A DNA stretch of 39,390 nt from a virus. How positions within the stretch are numbered: the first letter of the stretch is position 1; every line of letters starts with the position of its first letter. The notes below the pieces were generated by a model. The model worked only from the letters and a program-made list of their open reading frames with translations. It was not told where the DNA came from and made no database searches. Below, piece by piece: positions 6,811 to 13,294 of this stretch. The stretch covers positions 1 through 39,390 of the IMG/VR virus record IMGVR_UViG_3300023181_000020. One strand, given 5' to 3'. A program made the position numbers and the translations under genes.

Positions 6811-6825
6811 CAAAAGGAGAGTAAA

Positions 6826-7428
6826 ATGGTAAATATGTTAAGTACAATAGAGGCAAAGTCAGACCAGCTTAATAGTGATGATTTGCAAAGTAGACCAATT
6901 ACAGTTAAGATTACAAAGGTATCTGGCTCAGATAATAAAGAACAACCTATTGCAATCAATTATGAAGGTGATAATAATAAGCCTTACAAACCTTGTAAGT
7001 CAATGCGTAGGGTTTTAGTACATGTATGGGGGCCTGATGGCTCCAAGTATGTAGGCCGCTCTATGACTTTATATAGAGATGAGAAAGTGCGTTTTGGTGG
7101 CATTGATGTGGGCGGTATTCGTATTAGCCACGTATCAGATATAGATGAAGCTGTTACAATGGCGCTAACTGCATCGAAGGCAAACAAAAAACCATTCACG
7201 GTGCAGCCACTAAAAACTACAGCCGCCCCTAAACCTGTGGCTAATACAGATTCATTAAAAGATAAACTTACTATTGAAGCTAATAAAGGTGATTCTGCCT
7301 TGAAAGCTGCATGGGAGGCTTTGTCGGTTGATGAAAGAAAGGTAGCTGCATCATTTAAAGATGAATTAAAGGATATAGCTGCGAAGTCATTTAACAATAT
7401 AGGAGAAGAAAATGTCATCACTGAATAA
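6826..7428 (+). CDS. Conserved phage recombination-cluster protein (possible annealing partner)
   Basis: AAAAGGAGAGTAAA gives an excellent ribosome-binding site. The N-terminal 110 residues (PITVKITKVSGSDNKEQP, KPYKPCKSMRRVLVHVWG, KYVGRSMTLYRDEKVRFGG, GGIRISHVSDID) belong to a protein type that recurs beside YqaJ exonucleases in proteobacterial phages but has no assigned function that I know. Residues about 130-200 form a separate Ala/Lys-rich helical tail after a flexible linker. It lies between the exonuclease and SSB, where a single-strand annealing protein usually sits, and no RecT/Beta/Erf protein is recognisable elsewhere. The 3' end overlaps SSB by 17 bases. Confidence 0.75.
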   Translation: MVNMLSTIEAKSDQLNSDDLQSRPITVKITKVSGSDNKEQPIAINYEGDNNKPYKPCKSMRRVLVHVWGPDGSKYVGRSMTLYRDEKVRFGGIDVGGIRISHVSDIDEAVTMALTASKANKKPFTVQPLKTTAAPKPVANTDSLKDKLTIEANKGDSALKAAWEALSVDERKVAASFKDELKDIAAKSFNNIGEENVITE

Positions 7429-7822
7429 AGTAACACTAATAGGAAATGTCGGCAAAGAACCAGAGATAAGGTCAACTTCAGACGGTCGCGAAGTGGCGAA
7501 TCTAGTACTTGCTACCAGCGAATCATGGACTGACAAAACATCCGGTGAAAAGAAAGAAAGGACTGAGTGGCACAGGATAGCTTGCTTTAACCCCGGCCTA
7601 GTTAATGTAATAAGAAATTATGTTAAAAAGGGTCATAAGCTTTATATTGAAGGTGCAATTCAAACCCGTAAATGGCAAGATAAAGAAGGTCAGGATAAGT
7701 ACTCAACAGAAATTATTATGCAAGGTTATGCATGCACTTTAATTATGCTGAGTAATAAAAGCGCCAACGGCGACAATCAAAGCGAAGACTCGGTAGAGCC
7801 AATTGACGAGATTCCATACTAA
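7412..7822 (+). CDS. ssb: Single-stranded DNA-binding protein
   Basis: This 136-aa bacterial-type SSB has an OB-fold: SSLNKVTLIGNVGKEPEIR starts it, ATSESWTDKTSGEKKERTEWH follows, and KGHKLYIEGAIQTRKWQDKEG is the classic strand 4-5 region. After a short polar linker the protein ends in an acidic tip (EDSVEPIDEIPY), the variant of the DDIPF tail that recruits partner proteins. AGGAGAAGAAA precedes ATG 7412. It overlaps the upstream gene and its stop overlaps the helicase start. It would coat and protect the tails made by the exonuclease. Confidence 0.95.
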   Translation: MSSLNKVTLIGNVGKEPEIRSTSDGREVANLVLATSESWTDKTSGEKKERTEWHRIACFNPGLVNVIRNYVKKGHKLYIEGAIQTRKWQDKEGQDKYSTEIIMQGYACTLIMLSNKSANGDNQSEDSVEPIDEIPY

Positions 7823-9417
7823 TGTTCACTCCCGTTTCGCACCAAATAAAGGCCAAGGCCGATATAATCAATAACCTGCAAACCTCTGTAAGCAGGATGA
7901 GTATTTGCGTTATTTCTGGTGCGGGCGGGAAGTCTATTGTTATTGCATCTATTGGTGAGTACACCGCGCAATATGAAGGTTATCGAGTTCTTATAGTAAC
8001 TCATAGAAAAGAACTTTTATTACAAAATATTGCAAAGGTTCAACATGGTTCCGTTGGCCTAGTTAGCTCAAGCCTTAAGCGATGGGAGTATGACAAAGAT
8101 ATAGTTGTAGCGGGTATCAATACCATTTTCAATAAAGCTGATAAGCTGGGTAAAATACACCTCATTATTATTGATGAGTGTCAGCGTTTGAGCAATAATC
8201 CTGACGATAACTCCATGTACTGGCAATTAATTAATGCTTATCCTATGGCGAAGGTTGTTGGTTTTACAGCCCTGCCCCATCGTTTGGCAGATGGGGCTTT
8301 AACTTGGGGGACTGTTTGCCACTTTACCAGCTATGAGGACTTATTACTTGAGGGATATGTAACCCGTCTTTCCAATAAAGTATGTTTAGACCCAAATCTA
8401 AAGCTAGTAGAAAAACGTGGGGGCGATTATGTGCAGGCCGACTTTTCTACAAAGTGCTTAAATGCAGATATATTAAGAACGACTACTAAAAAGGCCTTTC
8501 AGGTGTTTCTGCAAAAGGGCTTAAAAAAAGGTATTGGATTTGCGCCGACTGTAAAGGATGCGCATAATATAGGATATTTACTGCATGAGGCTGGTTTTAA
8601 GATATGGGGCAAAGATGGGTTAACTGGAGTTCTGACGGGCGAGAATACACCAGCGGAACGCGATGAGATACTGAGGCGACATAAAGTAGGTGAGTTCGAT
8701 TTTATAATGAATATTGAGATATTGACCGAGGGATATGATGACCCAGAGCTAGACTTGTTATGCAACTGGCGACCTACGCAATCTTTGTCTTTGTGGCATC
8801 AGATGCTGTACCGAGTTGTACGTTTAGTAGATAAAGCTATATGGGGCATAGAAAGCAAGGATGACAGATTAGAGGCCATTAGAACAAGCACTAAACCACT
8901 TTCTTATGTGCTTGACTTTGCGGGCAACTTAAAGGCGCATGGTGGATTGGTTGATACATCATGGAAGCTATTAGATGGTCAGATTATCAACCTACCTCAG
9001 AAAAAGAAAAACAAAGTATGCGTTAAATGCGAAGAGCTAATACCCGCATTAAGTAAAACCTGCCCTGAGTGCGGCTACGTATTCTTAATTGAAGAACGTG
9101 AAGCAAATATCAATGAACATTTTGACGAAGAGACAGACATAGATGCAAAACTTAGTCCTATAAAAACTTATACCGTCAGTGATGTAAAATATTTTCCTGA
9201 TTGGAAAAGCAGTAAGGGGCATGCAATGTTGAAGGTCTACTATTTTTGCGGAAAGCATAAAATACCCGACTATATATGGAATAACAGACGCGCCGCATGG
9301 TTAAAACAAAGAGGTTGGACTAGTGGGGCGGTTAATTGGGAATCATTAAAGAAACCCAAAACAATAACTATCAACACGGAAAAGCAATTCGGGAATATAG
9401 TGAAATATGGCTGGTAA
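7822..9417 (+). CDS. SF2 DEAD/DEAH-type helicase with C-terminal zinc ribbon
   Basis: This 531-aa superfamily 2 helicase shows an early Q-like motif (FTPVSHQIKA), P-loop SGAGGKS at residues 32-38, motif Ia RVLIVTHRKELL, motif II DECQ at 118-121, motif III GFTALPHRL near 147-155, motif V (NIEILTEGYDDPEL) near 297-310, and motif VI (WHQMLYRVVR) near 325-334. A zinc ribbon follows with Cys400, Cys403, Cys414 and Cys417, then a 110-residue C-terminal domain of unknown role. Proteins of this architecture are common in phages lacking a DnaB-type helicase and probably support replication or recombination. Its start overlaps the SSB stop by one base and its end overlaps the nuclease gene. Confidence 0.92.
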   Translation: MFTPVSHQIKAKADIINNLQTSVSRMSICVISGAGGKSIVIASIGEYTAQYEGYRVLIVTHRKELLLQNIAKVQHGSVGLVSSSLKRWEYDKDIVVAGINTIFNKADKLGKIHLIIIDECQRLSNNPDDNSMYWQLINAYPMAKVVGFTALPHRLADGALTWGTVCHFTSYEDLLLEGYVTRLSNKVCLDPNLKLVEKRGGDYVQADFSTKCLNADILRTTTKKAFQVFLQKGLKKGIGFAPTVKDAHNIGYLLHEAGFKIWGKDGLTGVLTGENTPAERDEILRRHKVGEFDFIMNIEILTEGYDDPELDLLCNWRPTQSLSLWHQMLYRVVRLVDKAIWGIESKDDRLEAIRTSTKPLSYVLDFAGNLKAHGGLVDTSWKLLDGQIINLPQKKKNKVCVKCEELIPALSKTCPECGYVFLIEEREANINEHFDEETDIDAKLSPIKTYTVSDVKYFPDWKSSKGHAMLKVYYFCGKHKIPDYIWNNRRAAWLKQRGWTSGAVNWESLKKPKTITINTEKQFGNIVKYGW

Positions 9418-9784
9418 AGTAAACATAGAGTCTACAATACAGACTCAGTTGGTGCTTTGGATAAAACAGACTTATCCTGAAGTGCGCATCAAGTATAACA
9501 AGAATGAGGATGCGGGTTCAGTTATTAAAGCTATGCAGAATAAGCGTATGGGTCGTGCAGAAGCAGGCTTTCCTGATTTGACCCTTGAAGTAGATAAATA
9601 TAACTGGACTTGGATATTGGAGTTGGAGCTTAAAAAGAAAAAGGGAGTTCTTTCTGCTGTACAAAAGGCATGGTGGGCTAAATTTACCCCTACAAAAAAC
9701 AAGGCTGGTTGTGTCGCCTACGGCTTCTTAGAAGCCCAAAGCGCAGTTACAAGCTGGCTCCTAAGCGTATCATTGCAAAAATAG
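9407..9784 (+). CDS. VRR-NUC domain nuclease
   Basis: This 125-aa protein has the core of the VRR-NUC branch of PD-(D/E)xK nucleases: E8 in the first helix, RAEAGFPDLTLEV with catalytic D57, WILELELKKKKG supplying E74 and K76, and VQKAWW with the conserved Q86. Stand-alone phage VRR-NUC proteins are thought to act on branched or flapped DNA, such as Holliday junctions. It closes the recombination operon, overlapping the helicase gene by 11 bases. The downstream gap holds the promoter of the next transcription unit. Confidence 0.92.
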   Translation: MAGKVNIESTIQTQLVLWIKQTYPEVRIKYNKNEDAGSVIKAMQNKRMGRAEAGFPDLTLEVDKYNWTWILELELKKKKGVLSAVQKAWWAKFTPTKNKAGCVAYGFLEAQSAVTSWLLSVSLQK

Positions 9785-9819
9785 CACAACCGTAGAAAAA
9801 GATTGATGTAACGCAATAA

Positions 9820-9853
9820 TTGACTTGCAACTTGAACGTTAGTAACGTATAAA
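9820..9853 (+). promoter_or_regulatory. Promoter and operator-like palindrome before the XRE gene
   Basis: TTGCAA (9825-9830), a 17-base spacer and TATAAA (9848-9853) form a promoter; TTGACT at 9820-9825 offers an alternative -35. Within the spacer ACGTT (9836-9840) and AACGT (9844-9848) are inverted around AGT, so a dimeric repressor would block the promoter. GTAACG also occurs directly at 9808-9813 and 9842-9847. Autoregulation by the XRE protein is inferred. Confidence 0.6.
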
Positions 9854-9874
9854 GGGATATAACAAGGAGAATAT

Positions 9875-10090
9875 ATGAATAACGATATAAGAATAGGAAA
9901 TAATATCAAACAAGCTCGCTGGAACAGGGGAATTTCGCAGCGCTTGTTAGGTGTAAAACTTAATGATGTTACCCCTCAGCAAATAAGCAAGTTTGAGCGT
10001 GGGGAAAACAGAGTTTCGGCATCTCAGTTATTTCAGATTGCCAAGATACTAAAGACCGATGTTATTAACCTTTATTATGGATGCAAATAA
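9875..10090 (+). CDS. XRE-family helix-turn-helix regulator
   Basis: This 71-aa protein is a stand-alone Cro/CI-type HTH: IGNNIKQARWNRGISQRLLGVKL forms helices 1-2, VTPQQISKFERGENRVSASQLFQIAKIL carries the recognition helix and the typical 'QQISKFERGENR' motif. There is no C-terminal oligomerisation or peptidase domain, so it resembles Cro or a small SinR-like repressor more than CI. AAGGAG lies just upstream of ATG 9875. Its promoter contains a palindrome that is the likely operator. It probably controls the accessory block that follows. Without an integrase, it is not evidence for lysogeny. Confidence 0.9.
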   Translation: MNNDIRIGNNIKQARWNRGISQRLLGVKLNDVTPQQISKFERGENRVSASQLFQIAKILKTDVINLYYGCK

Positions 10091-10344
10091 TGTTTTACAC
10101 AGTAATAGCACAAATAGAACGACCAGTATCTTACAGCAGATATGGCATTGAAATATATTCAGAGCTATTTGCAGAGCGCACGGAGATAGAGGCTGAATCC
10201 TACGAGGCTTTAGTAGAAAAGCTTAAAGAGTTTCAGGCTACATATCCAGATGGCGACTTGGATGTTGAATCTGTAACTTCTGCGGGTGGTGCATTTAGCA
10301 AGAGAGCGCTGAGCATGTTACAAAAAGATGTATGGGGGGCGTAA
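10090..10344 (+). CDS. Hypothetical protein, 84 aa
   Basis: The start is taken as ATG 10090, which overlaps the preceding stop (TAATG); an in-frame ATG lies three codons upstream. The sequence MFYTVIAQIERPVSYSRYG followed by IYSELFAERTEIEAESYEALVEKLKEF has a beta-alpha pattern. No family is recognised. It ends in a TAATG overlap with the next gene, indicating coupling. Confidence 0.7.
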   Translation: MFYTVIAQIERPVSYSRYGIEIYSELFAERTEIEAESYEALVEKLKEFQATYPDGDLDVESVTSAGGAFSKRALSMLQKDVWGA

Positions 10345-10547
10345 TGAAACCAATTCAAGTTATAGCAATCCTAGCCGCCTTATTTGTGTTCACCTTACTT
10401 TGTGTTTGGTTTATGCAAACTAGCGTGTGTAAAGAAATGCAACGTATCATGCAGACAAGTGGCACTTACTCTATGTGGGTAGGTTGCACGTTACAAGTTG
10501 GGGAAGTGGGTAGTATAGACGATTTAGCAACTAAGGAAGGAGAGTAA
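10344..10547 (+). CDS. Single-pass membrane protein, 67 aa
   Basis: GGGGGGC precedes ATG 10344, so the in-frame ATG at 10332 is not needed. Residues about 5-25 (VIAILAALFVFTLLCVWFM) make one membrane helix, after which come four scattered cysteines and a polar, acidic tail. It may face the periplasm, where the cysteines could pair. No family is recognised. Confidence 0.65.
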   Translation: MKPIQVIAILAALFVFTLLCVWFMQTSVCKEMQRIMQTSGTYSMWVGCTLQVGEVGSIDDLATKEGE

Positions 10548-10548
10548 A

Positions 10549-10764
10549 GTGGAAAATACAATTAATGCAAATATTAATAATGCAGAGTGTCTAAAAGAAG
10601 CTGAAAACTTATTTACCTATACGATACATAATATTTGTACTGGCAAAGTAACCGAGATTGAGAAGGGTGATGCAGATATAATGGCAATGTTTATCGTACT
10701 ATTTTTTGTTATTGTTATGATAACATTTGTAATAGGTCTACTGGTTAGCCTTATAAGGATTTAG
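10549..10764 (+). CDS. Membrane protein with GTG start, 71 aa
   Basis: GGAAGGAGAGTAAA directly upstream marks GTG 10549 as the start. The N-terminal two thirds is polar (NTINANINNAECLKEAEN). Residues about 44-68 (IMAMFIVLFFVIVMITFVIG) form one C-terminal membrane helix, so the protein is likely a tail-anchored inner-membrane protein. No family is recognised. The structured segment 10774-10911 begins ten bases after the stop. Confidence 0.65.
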   Translation: MENTINANINNAECLKEAENLFTYTIHNICTGKVTEIEKGDADIMAMFIVLFFVIVMITFVIGLLVSLIRI

Positions 10765-10773
10765 CAACAAATT

Positions 10774-10844
10774 CCCCTCAGTCTTAGGATTGCGGGGCTT
10801 ACGAGGGATGCGGCATAACTAGGCCGAGCTAGCCTCCCTCACCA
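10774..10844 (+). ncRNA. Two consecutive hairpins upstream of a tRNA-like element
   Basis: Hairpin 1: CCCC 10774-10777 with GGGG 10794-10797, one mismatch, then CAGTC 10779-10783 with GATTG 10788-10792 around TTAG. Hairpin 2: GAGGGA 10803-10808 pairs with TCCCTC 10835-10840, GG 10812-10813 with CC 10833-10834, and CTAG 10819-10822 with CTAG 10829-10832. Hairpin 2 is followed by ACCA (10841-10844), exactly as the cloverleaf downstream is. There is no U-run after hairpin 1, so it is not an ordinary terminator. The segment is locally G+C-richer than its surroundings. Confidence 0.5.
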
Positions 10845-10847
10845 TTT

Positions 10848-10911
10848 GGCGGTATGCCCTTGGGCTGCTGGACACCTAGCCAGCAAAGGTTAATAGCCTT
10901 TACCGCCACCA
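10848..10911 (+). ncRNA. tRNA-like cloverleaf with encoded ACCA end (64 nt)
   Basis: A 7-bp acceptor-like stem, GGCGGTA 10848-10854 with TACCGCC 10901-10907, is followed by A and CCA (10908-10911). Inside are three arms in tRNA order: a D-like arm (GCC 10856-10858 with GGC 10863-10865), an anticodon-like arm (TGCTGG 10866-10871 with CCAGCA 10880-10885, loop of eight, ACACCTAG) and a T-like arm (AAGG 10886-10889 with CCTT 10897-10900, loop of seven, TTAATAG). It is about 12 nt shorter than a normal tRNA, the anticodon loop has eight bases, and the T-loop lacks the TTCRA consensus. It is probably not a decoding tRNA, but could be a mimic, a processing signal or a decayed tRNA. Confidence 0.5.
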
Positions 10912-10923
10912 GAGGAGAAGGAT

Positions 10924-11049
10924 ATGAAAGAAGAAATTATAAGCTATATGGGTAGGTTAACGGAAAAGTATAAGCATCAGGATTTAGGTGCGCAAGAGTT
11001 ATATATGTTAGCTGAAATGATAAGGGTTTGGGAAAAATATGGAGAATAA
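10924..11049 (+). CDS. Hypothetical protein, 41 aa
   Basis: AGAGGAGAAGG directly upstream of ATG 10924 is a strong ribosome-binding site, placed immediately after the ACCA end of the cloverleaf. The protein (MKEEIISYMGRLTEKYKHQD...) is a charged helical microprotein. Its stop overlaps the ribosome-binding region of the next gene. No family is recognised. Confidence 0.6.
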   Translation: MKEEIISYMGRLTEKYKHQDLGAQELYMLAEMIRVWEKYGE

Positions 11050-11050
11050 C

Positions 11051-11464
11051 ATGAAAAAACTAACAACAGACGAATTTCTAAATGATTGGCCAAAGGAGAA
11101 TAGTGTGGATGCAATTAAACAGATAAGAGAGGCTTTGGAGTTTTATAATAGAATTGGCAAAAATTGTCATGAAGCTGCACTTGTAAACGATAGGGGTGAG
11201 ATAGCGAGTAAAGCCCTCACAGCCCTATCACAGCTAGAAGTTATAGCGGAAACTCACTATAACTCTATAAACTCTGTATCACCCGCTGCATTAGAAGCTC
11301 AACAGCCTGTTAGTGAGCTTGTGAAAGATATTGATTTAGCGTGGGAATATATGAATAGCCTAGAGGGTAAGTACTTCTCAGATGGCGATATAATGGATTT
11401 GTTAATGAAATGCAAAGCCGCGATATCAACAACAGTTATAGAATCTATTAATCGGGAGAAATGA
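11051..11464 (+). CDS. Hypothetical helical protein, 137 aa
   Basis: GGAGAA at 11041-11046 favours ATG 11051 over the in-frame ATG at 11039. The protein begins MKKLTTDEFLNDWPKENS and contains SKALTALSQLEVIAETHY and other amphipathic helices. It resembles the loose group of phage proteins with 'A..AL..L' helices that sit in accessory regions. No catalytic motif is visible and no family is recognised. Confidence 0.65.
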   Translation: MKKLTTDEFLNDWPKENSVDAIKQIREALEFYNRIGKNCHEAALVNDRGEIASKALTALSQLEVIAETHYNSINSVSPAALEAQQPVSELVKDIDLAWEYMNSLEGKYFSDGDIMDLLMKCKAAISTTVIESINREK

Positions 11465-11465
11465 G

Positions 11466-11549
11466 ATGTCAAATTATCAAATAGGATTTCTTCTCGTATG
11501 GTTATTAGGAGCAGCTTTTATTTTATTAATGAAAGGGGGGGGCAAATAA
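11466..11549 (+). CDS. Membrane microprotein, 27 aa
   Basis: ATG 11466 follows CGGGAGAAATGA at the end of the previous gene. Residues about 5-22 (QIGFLLVWLLGAAFILLM) form a single membrane helix, followed by KGGGK. The G-run encoding this tail doubles as the ribosome-binding site of the next gene. At 27 aa it could be chance, but position and spacing favour a real gene. Confidence 0.45.
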   Translation: MSNYQIGFLLVWLLGAAFILLMKGGGK

Positions 11550-11551
11550 CC

Positions 11552-11908
11552 ATGCTAACACGCAATGAGATAATAGAGTTAATTAATAAGGCAATAACCT
11601 CTTCGCCATTGATATATTCAACCACTAGGCGCTCTGGTTCTAATGGCATTAAAAACCCTGATGAAGTTACAAATAAAGTTCTTGAGTCGCTAGAGAAAGC
11701 AGGGGTGTTGATGCTGGTTGAGGAAGTTGAAGATGGGGATATTATTTCTTATCAAGATAATTATAACGACCTTGCCGCAGGAGTGGTTAATTCAGTAGAT
11801 ACCAAATATAAAAATGCAAGTTGCAATGGATATGTGAGAAGGAATTTTAAAATTATCCAAAGAGCCAACACACCAGTTTATCAATGCAAAGGAGCTTCCA
11901 ATGAATAA
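11552..11908 (+). CDS. Hypothetical protein, 118 aa
   Basis: The start ATG 11552 lies six to ten bases after a G-run, which is better than the in-frame ATG at 11498. The protein has an N-terminal helix (LTRNEIIELINKAI), a central acidic part (LMLVEEVEDGDIISYQDN) and a C-terminal basic strand region (YVRRNFKIIQR). No family is recognised. It overlaps the next gene by eight bases. Confidence 0.65.
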   Translation: MLTRNEIIELINKAITSSPLIYSTTRRSGSNGIKNPDEVTNKVLESLEKAGVLMLVEEVEDGDIISYQDNYNDLAAGVVNSVDTKYKNASCNGYVRRNFKIIQRANTPVYQCKGASNE

Positions 11909-12554
11909 ACAAGAGCTTTTGAGTTGCCCTTTTTGTGGCTATTTAGCAAGTATTGAACAACGCAATACATCCTTTTATGAGGGTGGTTGCGGCAACCCAG
12001 ATATTGAGTGTTGTGGACAAGATGCGATATACGAACAAAATTATAAGACGGCTGTTGCTAGGTGGAATAATAGACCAACTAAACACTTTGAGTTCGGCGC
12101 TGGCAAGATTACTATTGCAACAGGTACTTATTATGACAAGAAAGCAATCTTTATAGAGCCTAGCAATAAAAATGGTGCTGTAGGTTCTTATGTTCCAAAG
12201 ACGGAATATTGCGAAAATACCTTAGAGCCAGATTCAGTAGTATTATTCTTTGATAATAATTGCACTGGGATAGATGTTCTTAGCGATGCAATTCAAGCTC
12301 TCTCCGATAGTAAAGATGGGTGGAGGGAGAAACCTACGGAGGCAATGTGCGATAATGCAAGAGGCTTTATACTCGGCCTAGAAATGCGCCGAAACTGGAT
12401 AACCATGCAGAATCATCTTGAGGCAGGTGGATATAATACCTTACCTTATATTCAAGAGAAAGCTAAACAAGACCCATACGGCCATATAACTAAGTGGGAT
12501 ATTGCAGACTGCATCTACCAACTTATGAATCAACCGCCAAAGGAAAGGGGATAA
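11901..12554 (+). CDS. Lar-like zinc-ribbon N-terminus fused to a helical domain, 217 aa
   Basis: CAAAGGAGCTTCCA precedes ATG 11901. Residues about 8-58 are a Lar-type zinc ribbon: SCPFCGYLAS, then CGNPDIECCG as the second Cys group and a closing VARWNNRP. Residues about 60-135 form a beta-rich region (FGAGKITIATGTYYDKKAIFIEP). The last 80 residues are helical with tryptophans (KPTEAMCDNARGFILGLEMR). Lar-type proteins are usually 60-90 aa, so this is an extended form. Rac Lar modulates type I restriction, but function here is inference. A second Lar-like gene crosses the window ends. Confidence 0.75.
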   Translation: MNKQELLSCPFCGYLASIEQRNTSFYEGGCGNPDIECCGQDAIYEQNYKTAVARWNNRPTKHFEFGAGKITIATGTYYDKKAIFIEPSNKNGAVGSYVPKTEYCENTLEPDSVVLFFDNNCTGIDVLSDAIQALSDSKDGWREKPTEAMCDNARGFILGLEMRRNWITMQNHLEAGGYNTLPYIQEKAKQDPYGHITKWDIADCIYQLMNQPPKERG

Positions 12555-12558
12555 ATTT

Positions 12559-12855
12559 ATGGTCGAAGTTTATAAAATCATAGTGAGAAACCAACGTACT
12601 AAATGCCAAGTTCAAAAGTATATCTATGATACAAAAAAGAAATTCCTAATTCATGGACACGAACTTTACGTGAGAAAGCAGAATTTTACAGATTACAGAG
12701 GAAGCCCTCACGCTTGCGAGATATTCAGAATGGATGATAGGGGCGCGTGGGCAAGGATAGAAATTCCTGACCACTTCAATCAACCTATTAATGGCTATAA
12801 ACCCAATGTAACCACCCAATCGGATATTAAAGGAGAAAAGGAATGGCCTATTTAA
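12559..12855 (+). CDS. Hypothetical protein, 98 aa
   Basis: GGAAAGGGGATAAATTT lies before ATG 12559. The protein is basic and beta-rich (VEVYKIIVRNQRTKCQVQKY, HGHELYVRKQNFTDYRG). No family is recognised. Its last 13 bases overlap the next gene. Confidence 0.65.
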   Translation: MVEVYKIIVRNQRTKCQVQKYIYDTKKKFLIHGHELYVRKQNFTDYRGSPHACEIFRMDDRGAWARIEIPDHFNQPINGYKPNVTTQSDIKGEKEWPI

Positions 12856-12965
12856 AATACAAAGACTGCCCTGATTGCAAAGGCGTTGGCATGCTACCTT
12901 GTCAGAGATGCAGTAACAGATTCCATGAAGAAAATAAAGTAACCACACCAACCAATAAGGGATAG
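12843..12965 (+). CDS. DnaJ-type mini zinc finger protein, 40 aa
   Basis: AAAGGAGAAAAGGA gives a strong ribosome-binding site for ATG 12843. The protein carries CPDCKGVGMLPCQRC at residues 9-23, a single CxxCxGxG...CxxC zinc finger of the DnaJ type. The tail NKVTTPTNKG is polar, and its coding sequence includes AACCAATAA, a string shared with two early gene ends. It may be a peptide or RNA-binding microprotein. Confidence 0.65.
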   Translation: MAYLKYKDCPDCKGVGMLPCQRCSNRFHEENKVTTPTNKG

Positions 12966-12969
12966 GGAT

Positions 12970-13098
12970 ATGGCAGAGGAAAACTACAAAGAAAAGTACG
13001 AGAAGCTTAAAGAGTTTGTTCGCGGTAAATGGAAAGGTGCTTGCCCTGAATGCGCTGCTATAGCGAATGAGATTTTAATGAATGAAAATAAGAATTAG
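12970..13098 (+). CDS. Hypothetical protein with one CxxC pair, 42 aa
   Basis: ATAGGGAT separates this from the previous stop. The N-terminal part is a charged helix (AEENYKEKYEKLKEFVRG) followed by ACPECA, the only Cys pair. A dimer could bind one zinc ion. No family is recognised. Confidence 0.55.
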   Translation: MAEENYKEKYEKLKEFVRGKWKGACPECAAIANEILMNENKN

Positions 13099-13108
13099 GA
13101 GCGATAAA

Positions 13109-13294
13109 ATGGATGCGAAAGATAACCCCGTAAGACAAACCCTACTAAACCAAGCTCGTAATGAGAAGATACTGGAGATTGTAAGCGAGATTGATTGGAA
13201 CCATATTATATGGTGCTGTGAATCCCCAGATAGAAATGCAGAAAGCCTAAATTACGAATGTTTATTAAAGTTGAGGAAGTTATGTTCGGATTAA
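13109..13294 (+). CDS. Hypothetical protein, 61 aa
   Basis: TAGGAGCGATAAA precedes ATG 13109, which is preferred over an in-frame ATG at 13082 inside the previous gene. The protein starts MDAKDNPVRQTLLNQARNEK and includes DWNHIIWCCESPD. It is helical and mildly acidic. No family is recognised. It overlaps the next gene by 13 bases. Confidence 0.6.
   Translation: MDAKDNPVRQTLLNQARNEKILEIVSEIDWNHIIWCCESPDRNAESLNYECLLKLRKLCSD

Noticed and set aside
9875-10090. Temperate phage with CI-like repressor
   Set aside because: There is no integrase, excisionase or att-like repeat, and the XRE protein lacks an oligomerisation or self-cleavage domain.
10774-10797. Intrinsic terminator after the 10549 gene
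   Set aside because: The hairpin is not followed by a U-run, and genes downstream appear to belong to the same unit.
10848-10911. Calling a specific functional tRNA
   Set aside because: The element is too short, the anticodon loop has eight bases, and the T-loop does not match TTCRA. An amino acid identity would be a guess.
10855-10956. Short plus-strand frame through the cloverleaf (ATG 10855)
   Set aside because: It overlaps a gene with a much better ribosome-binding site in another frame and has no start signal of its own.
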